From NCBI GenBank assembly GCA_964605705.1, contig CAZSDW010000007.1:1-64000 (forward strand): DNA of 64,000 nucleotides, read 5' to 3'. Position 1 is the first letter of the stretch. Every line of letters begins with the position of its first letter. Below, in pieces: positions 34,995 through 43,913 of the stretch. The notes under the pieces were generated by a model that worked only from the letters and a program-made list of their open reading frames with translations, was not told the origin of the DNA and ran no database searches. Source of the DNA: CAZSDW01 sp964605705. GTDB lineage: Bacteria > Fidelibacterota > UBA2242. The position numbers and the translations under genes were made by a program.

Positions 34995-36782
34995 ATGGCA
35001 TTAATTAAAGATAAAGGTGTTTTTGGATGGACGATGTACGATTGGGCGAATTCAGCTTTTGCGACGACAGTCATGGCTGGATTTTTCCCGGTTTTCTTTA
35101 AAAGTTACTGGAGTGCCGGCGCGGATGTCAATCAGAGTACAGCGCTGCTGGGACTGGCAAACTCAATTGCATCACTGGTTGTCGCATTGCTGGCTCCGAT
35201 TCTGGGTGCCATTGCTGACCAGAGTACCGGAAAGAAAAAATTTCTGATCTTTTTTGCTTATCTGGGTGTTTTGATGACGGGCTGCCTGTTTATGGTAAAA
35301 TTTGGGCAGTGGTTGCTGGCGGTATTCCTGTATGTTCTTGGTACAGTTGGATTCTCCGGTGCGAATGTTTTTTATGACAGCCTGTTGCCGGATGTTGCCG
35401 ACGAAAAGAAAATTGATTACGTCTCGGCAAAAGGTTTTGCCCTGGGGTATCTCGGGGGTGGGCTCCTGTTTTTAGTCAATGTTTTATGGGTACTGCAACC
35501 CGGATTATTTGGATTCAAAACCGAGATGAAGGCATTAGTATCGGAACAGTTGGTTCAGGATGCTACGGTAATCCACGTGGCGGATGAAACGAACTTTACG
35601 ATCCCGGAGGGTAAAAATAGTGCCAAAGCAGTGGTTACCAGTAAACTGATGATACCTATCAAATCGATTACTGCGGTAGAGGGAAGCATTTCCAATGATA
35701 TCTGGATCGAAGTGGAACTGCCGGAGGGTTTAAACACTGAATTGCTCGATAAGTCGGTCTCCTTCGGGGAATACAAGTATGGTGAAATTGGTAAAATCGA
35801 CAATATTAATCATCGTATTTTGATTGTGAATCTGACCCGCAAAATTACGGATGCGGCAAATGCTGAATTGGTTCTGAAAAACGATATTCATTTTACCGGT
35901 TCCGAACCTGGCATTATTACAGGGGTGACCGGACTCGAAAACCATTTTGGCACTGTAGAAGTGAAATCCGATTTTCTGCCGCCGGCGGTGGAATATTTTG
36001 CAATAAGGATCAGTTTTCTCTCGGTTGCTTTGTGGTGGGCAATATTTACTATTCCGTTGATTATGTATGTCCGTGAAAAACGCAGCGCCAGTTATTCGGA
36101 AGAAAAAGTTAATTATATCAAACGGGGATTTGGGCAGCTGGCGCATACCTTCAAAAAAATTAAACATCTGAAAGTTGTCTTCCTGTTTTTATTGGCTTAC
36201 TGGCTCTATATTGACGGGGTCGATACCATTATCCGGATGGCGGTGGACTATGGCATGTCGATTGGTTTTCCTTCAGATGCTTTAATAGTGGCGTTGCTGA
36301 TTACGCAGTTTGTCGGTTTCCCGGCAGCTCTATTGTTCGGAAAACTCGGTGAAAAATGGGACGTCAAAAAATCGATTTTTATTGCCATTGCGGTTTATCT
36401 GTTTGTGACTGCCTGGGGCGTCATGATGACAAAAGCAATCGAATTCTATTTTCTGGCAATTGTGATTGGTCTGGTTCAGGGCGGTGTTCAGGCATTAAGC
36501 CGCTCGTATTATTCGCGTCTTATTCCCAAAGATCAGACTGCCGAATTCTATGGATTCTATAATATGCTGGGGAAATTCGCTGCGATTATCGGACCGGCGC
36601 TGATCGGAACGGTTGGACTGATTGTGCGGAGAATAGGCTATTCAGCAAATTTTGCCTCTCGAATGGGTATTGGATCCGTTGCAATATTATTCATCGCTGG
36701 TGCAATATTATTGTACTTTGTTGATGAGGAACAGGGCAAAAAAGAGATCGTCCATCTCAAACTGAAAGAAGGAGAACTATAG
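34995..36782 (+). CDS. Atg22/UMF1-type MFS transporter with ~165-residue insert
   Basis: 595 residues from the ATG at 34995 with GGGAGG six bases upstream. GWTMYDWANSAFATTVMAGFF and FYDSLLPDVADEKKIDYVSAKGFALGYLGGG are the UMF1/Atg22 hallmarks. First six membrane segments, then an insert of about residues 170-335 rich in beta-like sequence (IWIEVELPEGLNTELL, GIITGVTGLENHFG), then the second half (YFAIRISFLSVALWWAIF onwards). UMF1 proteins are permeases of uncertain substrate. It sits downstream of two outer-membrane protein genes; this arrangement suggests, but does not show, a shared uptake role. Confidence 0.8.
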   Translation: MALIKDKGVFGWTMYDWANSAFATTVMAGFFPVFFKSYWSAGADVNQSTALLGLANSIASLVVALLAPILGAIADQSTGKKKFLIFFAYLGVLMTGCLFMVKFGQWLLAVFLYVLGTVGFSGANVFYDSLLPDVADEKKIDYVSAKGFALGYLGGGLLFLVNVLWVLQPGLFGFKTEMKALVSEQLVQDATVIHVADETNFTIPEGKNSAKAVVTSKLMIPIKSITAVEGSISNDIWIEVELPEGLNTELLDKSVSFGEYKYGEIGKIDNINHRILIVNLTRKITDAANAELVLKNDIHFTGSEPGIITGVTGLENHFGTVEVKSDFLPPAVEYFAIRISFLSVALWWAIFTIPLIMYVREKRSASYSEEKVNYIKRGFGQLAHTFKKIKHLKVVFLFLLAYWLYIDGVDTIIRMAVDYGMSIGFPSDALIVALLITQFVGFPAALLFGKLGEKWDVKKSIFIAIAVYLFVTAWGVMMTKAIEFYFLAIVIGLVQGGVQALSRSYYSRLIPKDQTAEFYGFYNMLGKFAAIIGPALIGTVGLIVRRIGYSANFASRMGIGSVAILFIAGAILLYFVDEEQGKKEIVHLKLKEGEL

Positions 36783-36954
36783 CACAATTCTGATGATTGG
36801 TTCATTTTGTTATTTACATTAAGCGATTCGGCTATTTCGCTATAAGTCAATTAATTATCTTAGTTTTTTATATAAAAATATTTCTGGCATTTCATCGGGA
36901 AATATTTATATTATAGCAATCGTTTCTTTTGGGGGCAAATACAAAAGGGGCAGT

Positions 36955-37344
36955 ATGAAAAACAGGGGTGTGAGCGTAGTTGGATTAATTCTTCTTTTCA
37001 TATTTGCTGCTGCGATTTTAGTTGACGGAAAATATTCACCAGAAACATCAAAATTAGTAACCATCCACATTGATGGTGTTGATGATCAGACTATTGCCAA
37101 CAAAGTCGTTGAAATGGTGCGGATGATCGAGGGAGTTCAAACGGTATTTCTGGATGAAAAATCGAATTTATGCACATTTCGTTACGATTCCGGTAAAATC
37201 AATCTGAAAACCGTTGAAAGGCAATTAGCGGGATTAGGGATTAAATTTATTCCAGTCGAATCTGTAAAGATTCTGGAACCTGAGACAAAAAAAGACCGCC
37301 AGAAATTTCTCTCCGTTAAAATAAATTCGGCATCTGAACAATAA
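36955..37344 (+). CDS. small membrane-anchored or exported HMA-like protein
   Basis: 129 residues. N-terminal hydrophobic segment (VSVVGLILLFIFAAAILV), then a beta-alpha-beta-beta-alpha-beta pattern: LVTIHIDGVDDQTIANKVVEM, IEGVQTVFLDE, CTFRYDSGKINLKTVERQL, GLGIKFIPVE. This matches the heavy-metal-associated fold, but the usual GMxCxxC loop is GVDDQ, so it should not bind copper in the normal way. RBS AAGGGG. The last ~25 residues are polar. Confidence 0.6.
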   Translation: MKNRGVSVVGLILLFIFAAAILVDGKYSPETSKLVTIHIDGVDDQTIANKVVEMVRMIEGVQTVFLDEKSNLCTFRYDSGKINLKTVERQLAGLGIKFIPVESVKILEPETKKDRQKFLSVKINSASEQ

Positions 37345-37497
37345 TACCCGCACTTAATCGGCAACCGAAAATATTATCCATAGACAAGGATTTTATATCC
37401 ATAGTAGGTGAATACTCAAATCTGATTTGAAATTATTATCCAAATAAGAAAATCGTTCAGCATCAATAGCGATAGTAGAGATATTTTGAATATTTTG

Positions 37498-37581
37498 TGC
37501 CCGAGGCGAGAGTCGAACTCGCACCTCCTTAAGGAGACTAGACCCTGAACCTAGCGTGTCTACCAGTTCCACCACCCGGGC
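37498..37581 (-). tRNA. tRNA-Leu (anticodon CAG)
   Basis: 84 bases without CCA. 5' arm GCCCGGG pairs with 3' CUCGGGC, discriminator A. Anticodon stem CUAGG/UCUAG with loop UUCAGGG gives CAG. Long variable arm CUCC-UUAA-GGAG, as expected for class II leucine tRNA. T-arm GCGAG-UUCGACU-CUCGC. CCA is not encoded. Reads on the strand opposite to smpB. Confidence 0.95.
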
Positions 37582-37671
37582 GTCAAATAACCGCTAAATA
37601 TAAAACGCATTCCCGATATCCACAAGAATTTACTATTGAAAAATCTTTTAATTGGGCTTAACTTTGCCCGC

Positions 37672-38139
37672 ATGGAATCGAAGGGAAATACACTAATTAC
37701 CACAAATAAAAAAGCCTTTCATGATTATCTCATTATTGAAAAACTTGAAGCCGGGCTTGAATTGACAGGAACAGAGGTAAAATCCCTTCGAGCGGGGCAC
37801 GCCCATTTGAAAGACAGCTATGCCCGAATCCGTAATGAGCAGGCATTTCTGCTGAAATCACACATTCCCCAATATAAATATAGTAGTGGGTACGATAACC
37901 ATGAACCTGAGCGTGATCGGCGGTTATTGCTTCATAAAAAAGAGATTATTCGTCTGAAACGAAGTATCGAGACCAAGGGGCTTACCCTGGTTCCCCTGCG
38001 TTTATATTTTACTGATCGCGGGAAGGTGAAAGTGGAAATCGGGATTGCCAAAGGAAAACGCCAATACGACAAGCGGGCTGCTATTGTTGAAAAGGATCTG
38101 AAAAGAGAAATGGAACGATCTAGAAAGGGTCAATTTTAA
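37672..38139 (+). CDS. smpB: SsrA-binding protein
   Basis: 155 residues from the ATG at 37672; an upstream TTG at 37636 would give an extension with no match to the family. NKKAFHDYLIIEKLEAGLEL, GTEVKSLRAGHAHLKDSYARI, LVPLRLYFTDRGKVKVEIGIAKGK and the basic end KRAAIVEKDLKREMERSRK are SmpB signatures. It delivers tmRNA to stalled ribosomes. No clear Shine-Dalgarno for the ATG. One base before tyrS, so co-transcribed. Confidence 0.93.
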   Translation: MESKGNTLITTNKKAFHDYLIIEKLEAGLELTGTEVKSLRAGHAHLKDSYARIRNEQAFLLKSHIPQYKYSSGYDNHEPERDRRLLLHKKEIIRLKRSIETKGLTLVPLRLYFTDRGKVKVEIGIAKGKRQYDKRAAIVEKDLKREMERSRKGQF

Positions 38140-38140
38140 A

Positions 38141-39352
38141 ATGTTTCCTTCGATTAATGAACAACTTGACATCATCAAAAAAGGTACTGAAGAACTGATC
38201 TCCGAAGAGGAATTAATTGCGAAACTGGAAAGAGCCCAAAAAACCGGAGAGCCAATTCGGGTAAAACAGGGCTTTGATCCGACAGCACCGGATATCCATC
38301 TGGGACACACTGTCGGGATTCGCAAGCTCAGGGAATTTCAGGAATTAGGGCATACGATCGTACTGATCATTGGTGATTATACGGGAATGGTGGGTGATCC
38401 CAGCGGAAAGAGTGAAACCCGACCGCGTCTGACATATGAAGAAGTTATGGAAAATGCCCAAACCTACGAGGAACAGTTTTTTAAAATTCTTGATCGAAGC
38501 AAAACGGAAGTACATTACAACGGTGAGTGGTTTGCCAGAATGAAGTTTGATGAAATAATGACATTAGCGGCAAAATTCACGGTAGCCAGAATACTTGAGA
38601 GGGATGATTTTACCAAGCGCTATAAAGAGGGCAATCCGATCAGTCTGCATGAATTCTTTTACCCGCTGATGCAGGGCTATGATTCAGTCGCGATTCGGAG
38701 TGATGTCGAACTGGGCGCCACCGAACAGAAATTCAACCTGCTCGCCGCTCGTCATGTTCAGCGTGAATACAACCAGGAGCCGCAGGTTGTTTTGACATTA
38801 CCAGTCCTGGAGGGGATCGACGGTAGTCAACGAATGAGCAAGAGCCTGGGAAATTATGTCGGGATTGACGAATCCCCTGTCGATATGTTTGGTAAAATAA
38901 TGTCTATTCCCGATGATCTGATCGAAAAATATTTTACCCTGGTGACTGATTACCATCTGGATAAACTGGCAGAAGTTCGGAACAGATTAAAGGATCCGGC
39001 AATCAATCCGATGCTCATTAAAAAGGAACTCGCCAGATCGATAATATCCATGTATCACAGCCGGGAAGCCGCCGTTCAGGCTCAGGAAGCCTTCGAGCAG
39101 GTTTTCAGTAAAAAGGAACTGCCCGATGATATCGAGGAAATTACATTGAACTCAAGTGCTGATTTGAATCTTGTTAAACTGTTATCGGATAATGATATTG
39201 TGAGTTCCAATGGCGAAGCCAAACGCCTGATTAAACAAGGTGCCGTGAAAATTAACGATGAAAAAATTGATGATATAAATTGTTCATTATCGAGTGGCGA
39301 ATTTATCATTAAAGTTGGGAAAAGACGATTCGTAAAATTTATCATCGGATAA
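38141..39352 (+). CDS. tyrS: tyrosyl-tRNA synthetase
   Basis: 403 residues. Class I motifs: PDIHLGHTVG (HIGH equivalent, ~47-56) and QRMSKSLGNYVG (KMSKS). GDYTGMVGDPSGKSETRP and LMQGYDSVAIRSDVELG are the tyrosine-binding regions. C-terminal S4-like domain (~335-403): LNLVKLLSDNDIVSS, AKRLIKQGAVKIND. The S4 domain and the early part resemble the TyrZ-like branch. Start one base after the smpB stop. Confidence 0.95.
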   Translation: MFPSINEQLDIIKKGTEELISEEELIAKLERAQKTGEPIRVKQGFDPTAPDIHLGHTVGIRKLREFQELGHTIVLIIGDYTGMVGDPSGKSETRPRLTYEEVMENAQTYEEQFFKILDRSKTEVHYNGEWFARMKFDEIMTLAAKFTVARILERDDFTKRYKEGNPISLHEFFYPLMQGYDSVAIRSDVELGATEQKFNLLAARHVQREYNQEPQVVLTLPVLEGIDGSQRMSKSLGNYVGIDESPVDMFGKIMSIPDDLIEKYFTLVTDYHLDKLAEVRNRLKDPAINPMLIKKELARSIISMYHSREAAVQAQEAFEQVFSKKELPDDIEEITLNSSADLNLVKLLSDNDIVSSNGEAKRLIKQGAVKINDEKIDDINCSLSSGEFIIKVGKRRFVKFIIG

Positions 39353-39372
39353 CCCGGGCAATCATCTGTTTT

Positions 39373-40416
39373 ATGCCGGTTATGTTCCTGTTTCTGACAG
39401 GATGCTCCAATGATATACCCGATTCAATCCTGCTGTTTATTGGCAGTGGCATGGGAACCGGACATGTATCGGCTGATTATTTTTTCAATGATGATTCTCC
39501 GTTTTCAGAATTCGACGAGATAGCCTTGATTGATACACGTCCCAGGGGTGACCGATGGATCACCGATGCTGCTGCTGCAGCCTCCGCAATTGCCACGGGA
39601 GTGAAAGTTGAACAAGGTACCCTGAGCCAGGATACGGACGGAGACCCGTTCCCCACGATTCTCGAAATTGCCCAAAAACATAAAAAGAGCACAGGTATTA
39701 TTTCGACGACAAGCCTGACCAGTGCGGTTCCCGCCGCATTTATGGTTCATATGAATAAATGGGGGAGAGAGTATCAAATTGCCCAAAAAATTTCCGAATC
39801 CAATGTCGATGTATTGCTTGGCGGAGGACTCCGGTTTTTTAAATCCGAGGATGATAGCAGTTCGAGTTTGATAGCGGATATGGAGGCGCAGGGATATACC
39901 ATTATTACCCAGCAAAATCAACTGGACCTCATTAATCCGCAGAAGCATGATAAATTGCTGGGGCTCTTTGCTTCGGAAGCGCTGCGACAGGCTACGCATC
40001 GTAGTCTATCATTAAAAATGATGACCGAAAAAGCGCTGGGAATTCTATCGAAAAATCCAAAAGGATTTCTGCTGGTGGTCGAAGGTTCGCAGATCGACTG
40101 GCGGGCTCACGAAAAAGATGATGTTGGATTGCTGGCAGAAATTCAGGATTTTACCGATGCCATCAACTACGGTTTGATATTCCGGAAAGATCATCCGAAA
40201 TTACTGCTTGTTGTAACAGGTACCAATGAAACGGGCGGAGTCTATTTAATAAATGATAAAAAGCAGGATGATTCGATCGGGATGAAATTTGTTACCGGGA
40301 ACCATACAGCGAACCTTTGCCCGGTTTTTGCGAAGGGTCCGCAAGCAAAGCAAATTCATGGTTTGATGGCAATCAACGAGCTGGGAAAAATACTAATCGA
40401 TCTGATCAAGAACTGA
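39373..40416 (+). CDS. alkaline phosphatase-family lipoprotein lacking catalytic residues
   Basis: 347 residues. Lipobox LTGC with Cys11. The fold is that of PhoA-type phosphatases: FIGSGMGTGHV, ITDAAAAASAIATGVK, VVEGSQIDWRAHEKD, VVTGTNETGG, FVTGNHTA. Compared with E. coli PhoA the metal ligand Asp51 is Ser25, the nucleophile Ser102 is Ala66, Thr155 is Val119, Asp369 is Thr284 and His370 is Asn285; Glu322 (Glu237), Asp327 (Asp242), His331 (His246) and His412 (His311) are kept. It therefore should not hydrolyse phosphate by the normal mechanism. It is 20 bases after tyrS and just before an ABC exporter. Confidence 0.8.
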   Translation: MPVMFLFLTGCSNDIPDSILLFIGSGMGTGHVSADYFFNDDSPFSEFDEIALIDTRPRGDRWITDAAAAASAIATGVKVEQGTLSQDTDGDPFPTILEIAQKHKKSTGIISTTSLTSAVPAAFMVHMNKWGREYQIAQKISESNVDVLLGGGLRFFKSEDDSSSSLIADMEAQGYTIITQQNQLDLINPQKHDKLLGLFASEALRQATHRSLSLKMMTEKALGILSKNPKGFLLVVEGSQIDWRAHEKDDVGLLAEIQDFTDAINYGLIFRKDHPKLLLVVTGTNETGGVYLINDKKQDDSIGMKFVTGNHTANLCPVFAKGPQAKQIHGLMAINELGKILIDLIKN

Positions 40417-40419
40417 TTC

Positions 40420-41313
40420 ATGCGCTTAAAACTTGAGAATATTAGTAAGACTTTTAATAAAACCGTAGCAGTCGATCAACTTGATCTGACGATTCCGGAA
40501 TCCACTGTATTCGGCTTGCTTGGACCCAACGGCGCCGGCAAAACGACCACCATTCGAATGATAATGAATATCATTCAACCGGATAGCGGAAAGATTCTTT
40601 TTGATGGAAAAACTTTAGACCGGAATTACTACCATTCAATCGGTTACCTGCCGGAAGAGAGAGGATTGTACCAGAAGGCAAAACTGCGGGAAACCATCGT
40701 CCATTTCGGCACGCTTAAGGGCTTGTCGAAAACGGATTCGCTGAGTCGCGCAACGCAGCTGCTCGACAGATTTGATTTAATCTCCTATGCAGACCGAAAG
40801 ATTGAGGAATTATCAAAAGGTAATCAGCAGAAAGTCCAGTTCATTATTGCAGTCATTCATCAACCGGAACTGATCATTCTTGATGAACCGTTTACCGGTC
40901 TGGATCCGGTTAACCAGATGCTTATTAAGGAAATCATCTCTGAATTTCGATCTGCCGGCAAAACCATCGTTTTATCTACTCACCAGATGGAACAGGTCGA
41001 AAAACTCTGTAATGATATCTGTATGATTGATTGTGGCAAACGGGTTCTGTATGGAAATCTGAAAGATATTAAAAAGGAGTATGGTAATCGAAAATTCCGG
41101 ATTAATTATGACGGCGACGATATACTTCTAAAAGCTATCATTGAAAAGGGTTGGGAAATTGATAACGGACTGATCTTTGGCGACCTGGAAAAGGATGCCG
41201 TGATAAACGATGTGCTGAGCAAAATTATCGCGAAAGTTACCGTGACTCATGTCGATATTGCCGAGCCAACCCTTGAACAGATTTTCATTAATCAGGTCAG
41301 GAAGCGAAAATAA
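40420..41313 (+). CDS. NatA-like ABC transporter ATP-binding protein
   Basis: 297 residues. Walker A GLLGPNGAGKTTTIR, signature LSKGNQQKVQF, Walker B LIILDEPFTGLDPVN, H-loop STHQMEQVEK. The C-terminal ~80 residues (RKFRINYDGDDILLKAII...) form the DUF4162-like tail of the NatA/CcmA group. Three bases after the phosphatase-like gene and sharing its last base with the permease gene. NatAB complexes export sodium in Bacillus; the substrate here is unknown. Confidence 0.9.
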   Translation: MRLKLENISKTFNKTVAVDQLDLTIPESTVFGLLGPNGAGKTTTIRMIMNIIQPDSGKILFDGKTLDRNYYHSIGYLPEERGLYQKAKLRETIVHFGTLKGLSKTDSLSRATQLLDRFDLISYADRKIEELSKGNQQKVQFIIAVIHQPELIILDEPFTGLDPVNQMLIKEIISEFRSAGKTIVLSTHQMEQVEKLCNDICMIDCGKRVLYGNLKDIKKEYGNRKFRINYDGDDILLKAIIEKGWEIDNGLIFGDLEKDAVINDVLSKIIAKVTVTHVDIAEPTLEQIFINQVRKRK

Positions 41314-42554
41314 TGCGCAGTCTTTTTATAATCGCCCGCTGGGAATATCTGACGCGAATTCGCTCAAAATGGTTTATCATTTCGACATTGATTATTCCCC
41401 TGGTTCTGTTTGCGTTTATGTTCGTGCCGACATTGATGATGGATGATACCGGCACGGAAATGAAAATTATTGCCATGATTGACGAGACCGGGCGACTCGG
41501 ACAGAAGTTTGAAGCCGATATCTATAGTCGCTATGAATTAAAGGATGGGCAACCGAAATATCAGGTCGTCAATCTGGATAATCAATCCATAGACGGGGCG
41601 TTGGACATTGCCCGAAGTCTGCTGGATTCAATGGTCATTGACGCCTATATCTTTATTCCCAGGGACGTATTTAAAGAAAACCGGGTGAAGTATTATGCGC
41701 GGTTTCTGGGCAACTACCGGGATCAGGAAGAAATCCGCACAGTTTTCAATACCATTCTCCTGAATCAGCGCGCCGTCGATGCGAATCTCGATCCTGAGCT
41801 GGTCAAAAAATTAACCAGGCAAATTGATCTGGATACTATTGAAATCAGCCGCAGGGGCGAGCAGAAAGAAACCAATGAAATAATATCATACATAATTCCC
41901 ATCATGTTTGTGTTGATGCTGTATTTTGCGATAGTTATGTCATCCCAGGTGTTGATGCGGAGTGTGCTGGAAGAACGCAATAATCGTCTGGTGGAAATTC
42001 TGTTGTCCTCAATCAATTCCACCCAGCTCATGTCGGGGAAAATTATCGGGCTTGGTCTGCTGGGGCTGACGCAATTGAGTTTTTATATAATTTGCGGGAT
42101 AGGGCTTTCCCAATATCGGGGAATGGACTATGTGGCGACTTATCAGATTCCTTTCTTTCTGTTGTATTTTGTTCTGGGATATATGTTCTTTTCAAGTATT
42201 TTTGCGGCAATCGGAGCAATCTTTTCCTCTGAACAGGATGCCCAGCAGGCAGTTTCATTGATATCCATTATTTCAGTCATTCCGATTCTATTATCATCCT
42301 ATGTGATTATGAATCCATCGGCACCATTGACAATCATTCTATCGCACATTCCCTTTTTGACGCCGTTTTTTATGATCCTTTTAATTGGAATCGATATACC
42401 GCCACTTTGGCATATTCTGAGTACTGTATCAGTGCTGGTTCTGTTTGCCGGATTGACGATGCTGGCTGCCGGCAAAATATTCCGGACTGCGATTCTCATG
42501 TACGGTAAACGTCCCACTCTCCCGGAAATTTTCCAATGGCTGAAAAGCGCCTAA
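41313..42554 (+). CDS. NatB-like ABC-2 type permease
   Basis: 413 residues. N-terminal membrane helix (WFIISTLIIPLVLFAFMFVPTL), a large extracytoplasmic domain (~50-190), then five or six helices at the C-terminus (YIIPIMFVLMLYFAIVMS, EERNNRLVEILLSSINSTQLM, FFLLYFVLGYMFFSSIFAAIG, AVSLISIISVIPILLSSYV). EERNNRL-EIL is the conserved coupling motif of this permease group. Pairs with the preceding ATPase; the starting ATG shares a base with its stop. Confidence 0.9.
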   Translation: MRSLFIIARWEYLTRIRSKWFIISTLIIPLVLFAFMFVPTLMMDDTGTEMKIIAMIDETGRLGQKFEADIYSRYELKDGQPKYQVVNLDNQSIDGALDIARSLLDSMVIDAYIFIPRDVFKENRVKYYARFLGNYRDQEEIRTVFNTILLNQRAVDANLDPELVKKLTRQIDLDTIEISRRGEQKETNEIISYIIPIMFVLMLYFAIVMSSQVLMRSVLEERNNRLVEILLSSINSTQLMSGKIIGLGLLGLTQLSFYIICGIGLSQYRGMDYVATYQIPFFLLYFVLGYMFFSSIFAAIGAIFSSEQDAQQAVSLISIISVIPILLSSYVIMNPSAPLTIILSHIPFLTPFFMILLIGIDIPPLWHILSTVSVLVLFAGLTMLAAGKIFRTAILMYGKRPTLPEIFQWLKSA

Positions 42555-42656
42555 ATAACAATTGTGATTAAAAAAATAAACGTTTATATTTTTTAGCGAT
42601 TAGCACAATAAAAGTCAGTGTAAACAGGTTTTTTCGTAAAGTAAAAGGGAGCGATT

Positions 42657-42971
42657 ATGTTGGAATTTACCGATGCAAATTTTGAGCAGGAAGTTTTAAA
42701 GTCCGAAGTACCGGTACTGGTCGATTTTTGGGCGACCTGGTGCATGCCCTGTTTGAAAATTGCCCCAATCGTTGAGGAGTTGTCAGGAGAATATGCAGGT
42801 CGTATGAAATTTGGGAAAGTCAACGTAGAAAATTACCAATTGATCGCTCAGCAGTACGGCATCAGAAGTATTCCAACATTACTTATCTTTAAAAGGGGGC
42901 AGGTCTCTTCGCAGATTGTTGGGATGATGCCCAGGAAAAAATTAGAAGAGAAGATTCACGAAGTATTGTAA
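42657..42971 (+). CDS. trxA: thioredoxin (CMPC active site)
   Basis: 104 residues, single thioredoxin domain with no signal. FWATWCMPCLKIAP carries the active-site pair (Cys29, Cys32); cis-Pro in RSIPTLLIFKRG. The usual CGPC is CMPC, a minority variant. Reduces protein disulfides such as that of ribonucleotide reductase or ArsC. RBS GGGAG upstream, and a terminator directly after. Confidence 0.9.
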   Translation: MLEFTDANFEQEVLKSEVPVLVDFWATWCMPCLKIAPIVEELSGEYAGRMKFGKVNVENYQLIAQQYGIRSIPTLLIFKRGQVSSQIVGMMPRKKLEEKIHEVL

Positions 42972-42997
42972 GAATAATTTTCAATATCAGATATATG

Positions 42998-43021
42998 AAT
43001 CCCCGTTTAAAAGCGGGGATT
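42998..43021 (+). terminator. intrinsic terminator after trxA
   Basis: AATCCCCG and CGGGGATT form an 8-bp stem with an 8-base loop, followed by TTCATTTCC. It starts 27 bases after the trxA stop. The 200 bases that follow hold no recognisable gene until the restriction-modification remnant. Confidence 0.75.
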
Positions 43022-43217
43022 TTCATTTCCCTTCCTGTCACAGGACAAGCCTATGCAAATTATGGAAAGGCTCATTAGTTTTTACTGATACAGAAGATTA
43101 TTGTTCTTGAAATTCTGTTTGAAAACAGCTAATATAGTCCGAAATGAACATTGTGGGTAATAAAGGAATTGGTAACAAACCTTCGGAAGGTTAGATATAA
43201 ATAAACGTGAGGATACT

Positions 43218-43401
43218 ATGACTGAACTAACCTGGCACGGCAAAACCGATAAAGACGGCAGGAAGAACGGACCGGTGATGGTGTGAGAATGCAACGGAAC
43301 TGACCGGGAATAATTGGAATTATTTGAAAGTCAATCAGAGTGAATTTGAAAAGTTTAAGCCGGAGAATTTCGGGGAGTTAGTTATAGCAATTTGTACATG
43401 A
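43218..43401 (+). pseudogene. deletion scar resembling the two ends of a type III restriction-modification operon
   Basis: From the ATG at 43218 (GAGG upstream) 22 codons read MTELTWHGKTDKDGRKNGPVMV, then stop; this opening resembles the N-terminus of site-specific DNA methyltransferases in type III operons (ELxWxGKYDxxGRR). From about 43285, in another frame, a fragment reads CENATELTGNNWNYLKVN, QSEFEKFKPENFGELVIA and stops at 43401; this resembles the C-terminus of the helicase/nuclease (Res) subunit or of related DEAD/DEAH helicases. A single large deletion joining the mod start to the res end would give this. Identification is tentative. Confidence 0.45.
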
Positions 43402-43448
43402 TAGTGCAAAAAACTCTTGACGGAAAGATAAAAGGAATTAACTTATAA

Positions 43449-43904
43449 GTGAATTTAGGATTTCGATTAGTTCGAATTAAAGTTGGCCGCAAAGCAAAAA
43501 TTTATTCAATCCAATTCGATGGTGAAGACATACACGAGTTTGAGAAATTTCTTGAAGATCAGAAAGTTAGGAATCATCCTGATTTCCAGCCATTACGAAA
43601 GAGAATAAAAGAATTATATGATAAACGCGGACTTCTTGCTCAGTTTTTCAGACCGGAAGACGATAAAGGGATTAGACCGGAGATTTGCAGAATTGATTAC
43701 GGAACGGGAACACTAAGGATCTATTGTATTAGATGGGATGACAATCTGTTAATATTAGGTGGTGGCGGCGTTAAACCGGGCGATGTCAGATTTTGGCAGG
43801 AGAGTCCGGGATTATCCATCGAAGTAAGAAAAGTGATTAAAGTTTATGACGATCTTAAAAAATATTTGGATCTTACCGGAATCCAGATAAAAGACTTATT
43901 ATAA
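43449..43904 (+). CDS. HigB-like toxin candidate (phage Gp49-like)
   Basis: 151 residues from a GTG at 43449; AAGGA lies about 13 bases upstream. The pattern IYSIQFDGEDIHEFEKFL, KRGLLAQFFRPEDDKG, then TLRIYCIRWDDNLLILGGGGVKP is that of RelE/HigB-fold ribosome-dependent RNases paired with an XRE protein. It is longer than the usual HigB (~100 residues) by about 50 residues, mostly C-terminal. Ten bases before the antitoxin candidate, so the toxin-first order of higBA loci holds. No catalytic residue assignment is possible by eye. Confidence 0.6.
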   Translation: MNLGFRLVRIKVGRKAKIYSIQFDGEDIHEFEKFLEDQKVRNHPDFQPLRKRIKELYDKRGLLAQFFRPEDDKGIRPEICRIDYGTGTLRIYCIRWDDNLLILGGGGVKPGDVRFWQESPGLSIEVRKVIKVYDDLKKYLDLTGIQIKDLL

Positions 43905-43913
43905 GGATTAATT

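Noticed and set aside
37393..37575. Minus-strand ORF starting MVELVDTLGSGSS
   Set aside because: It is the translation of tRNA-Leu(CAG); this peptide is a well-known artefact of leucine tRNAs.
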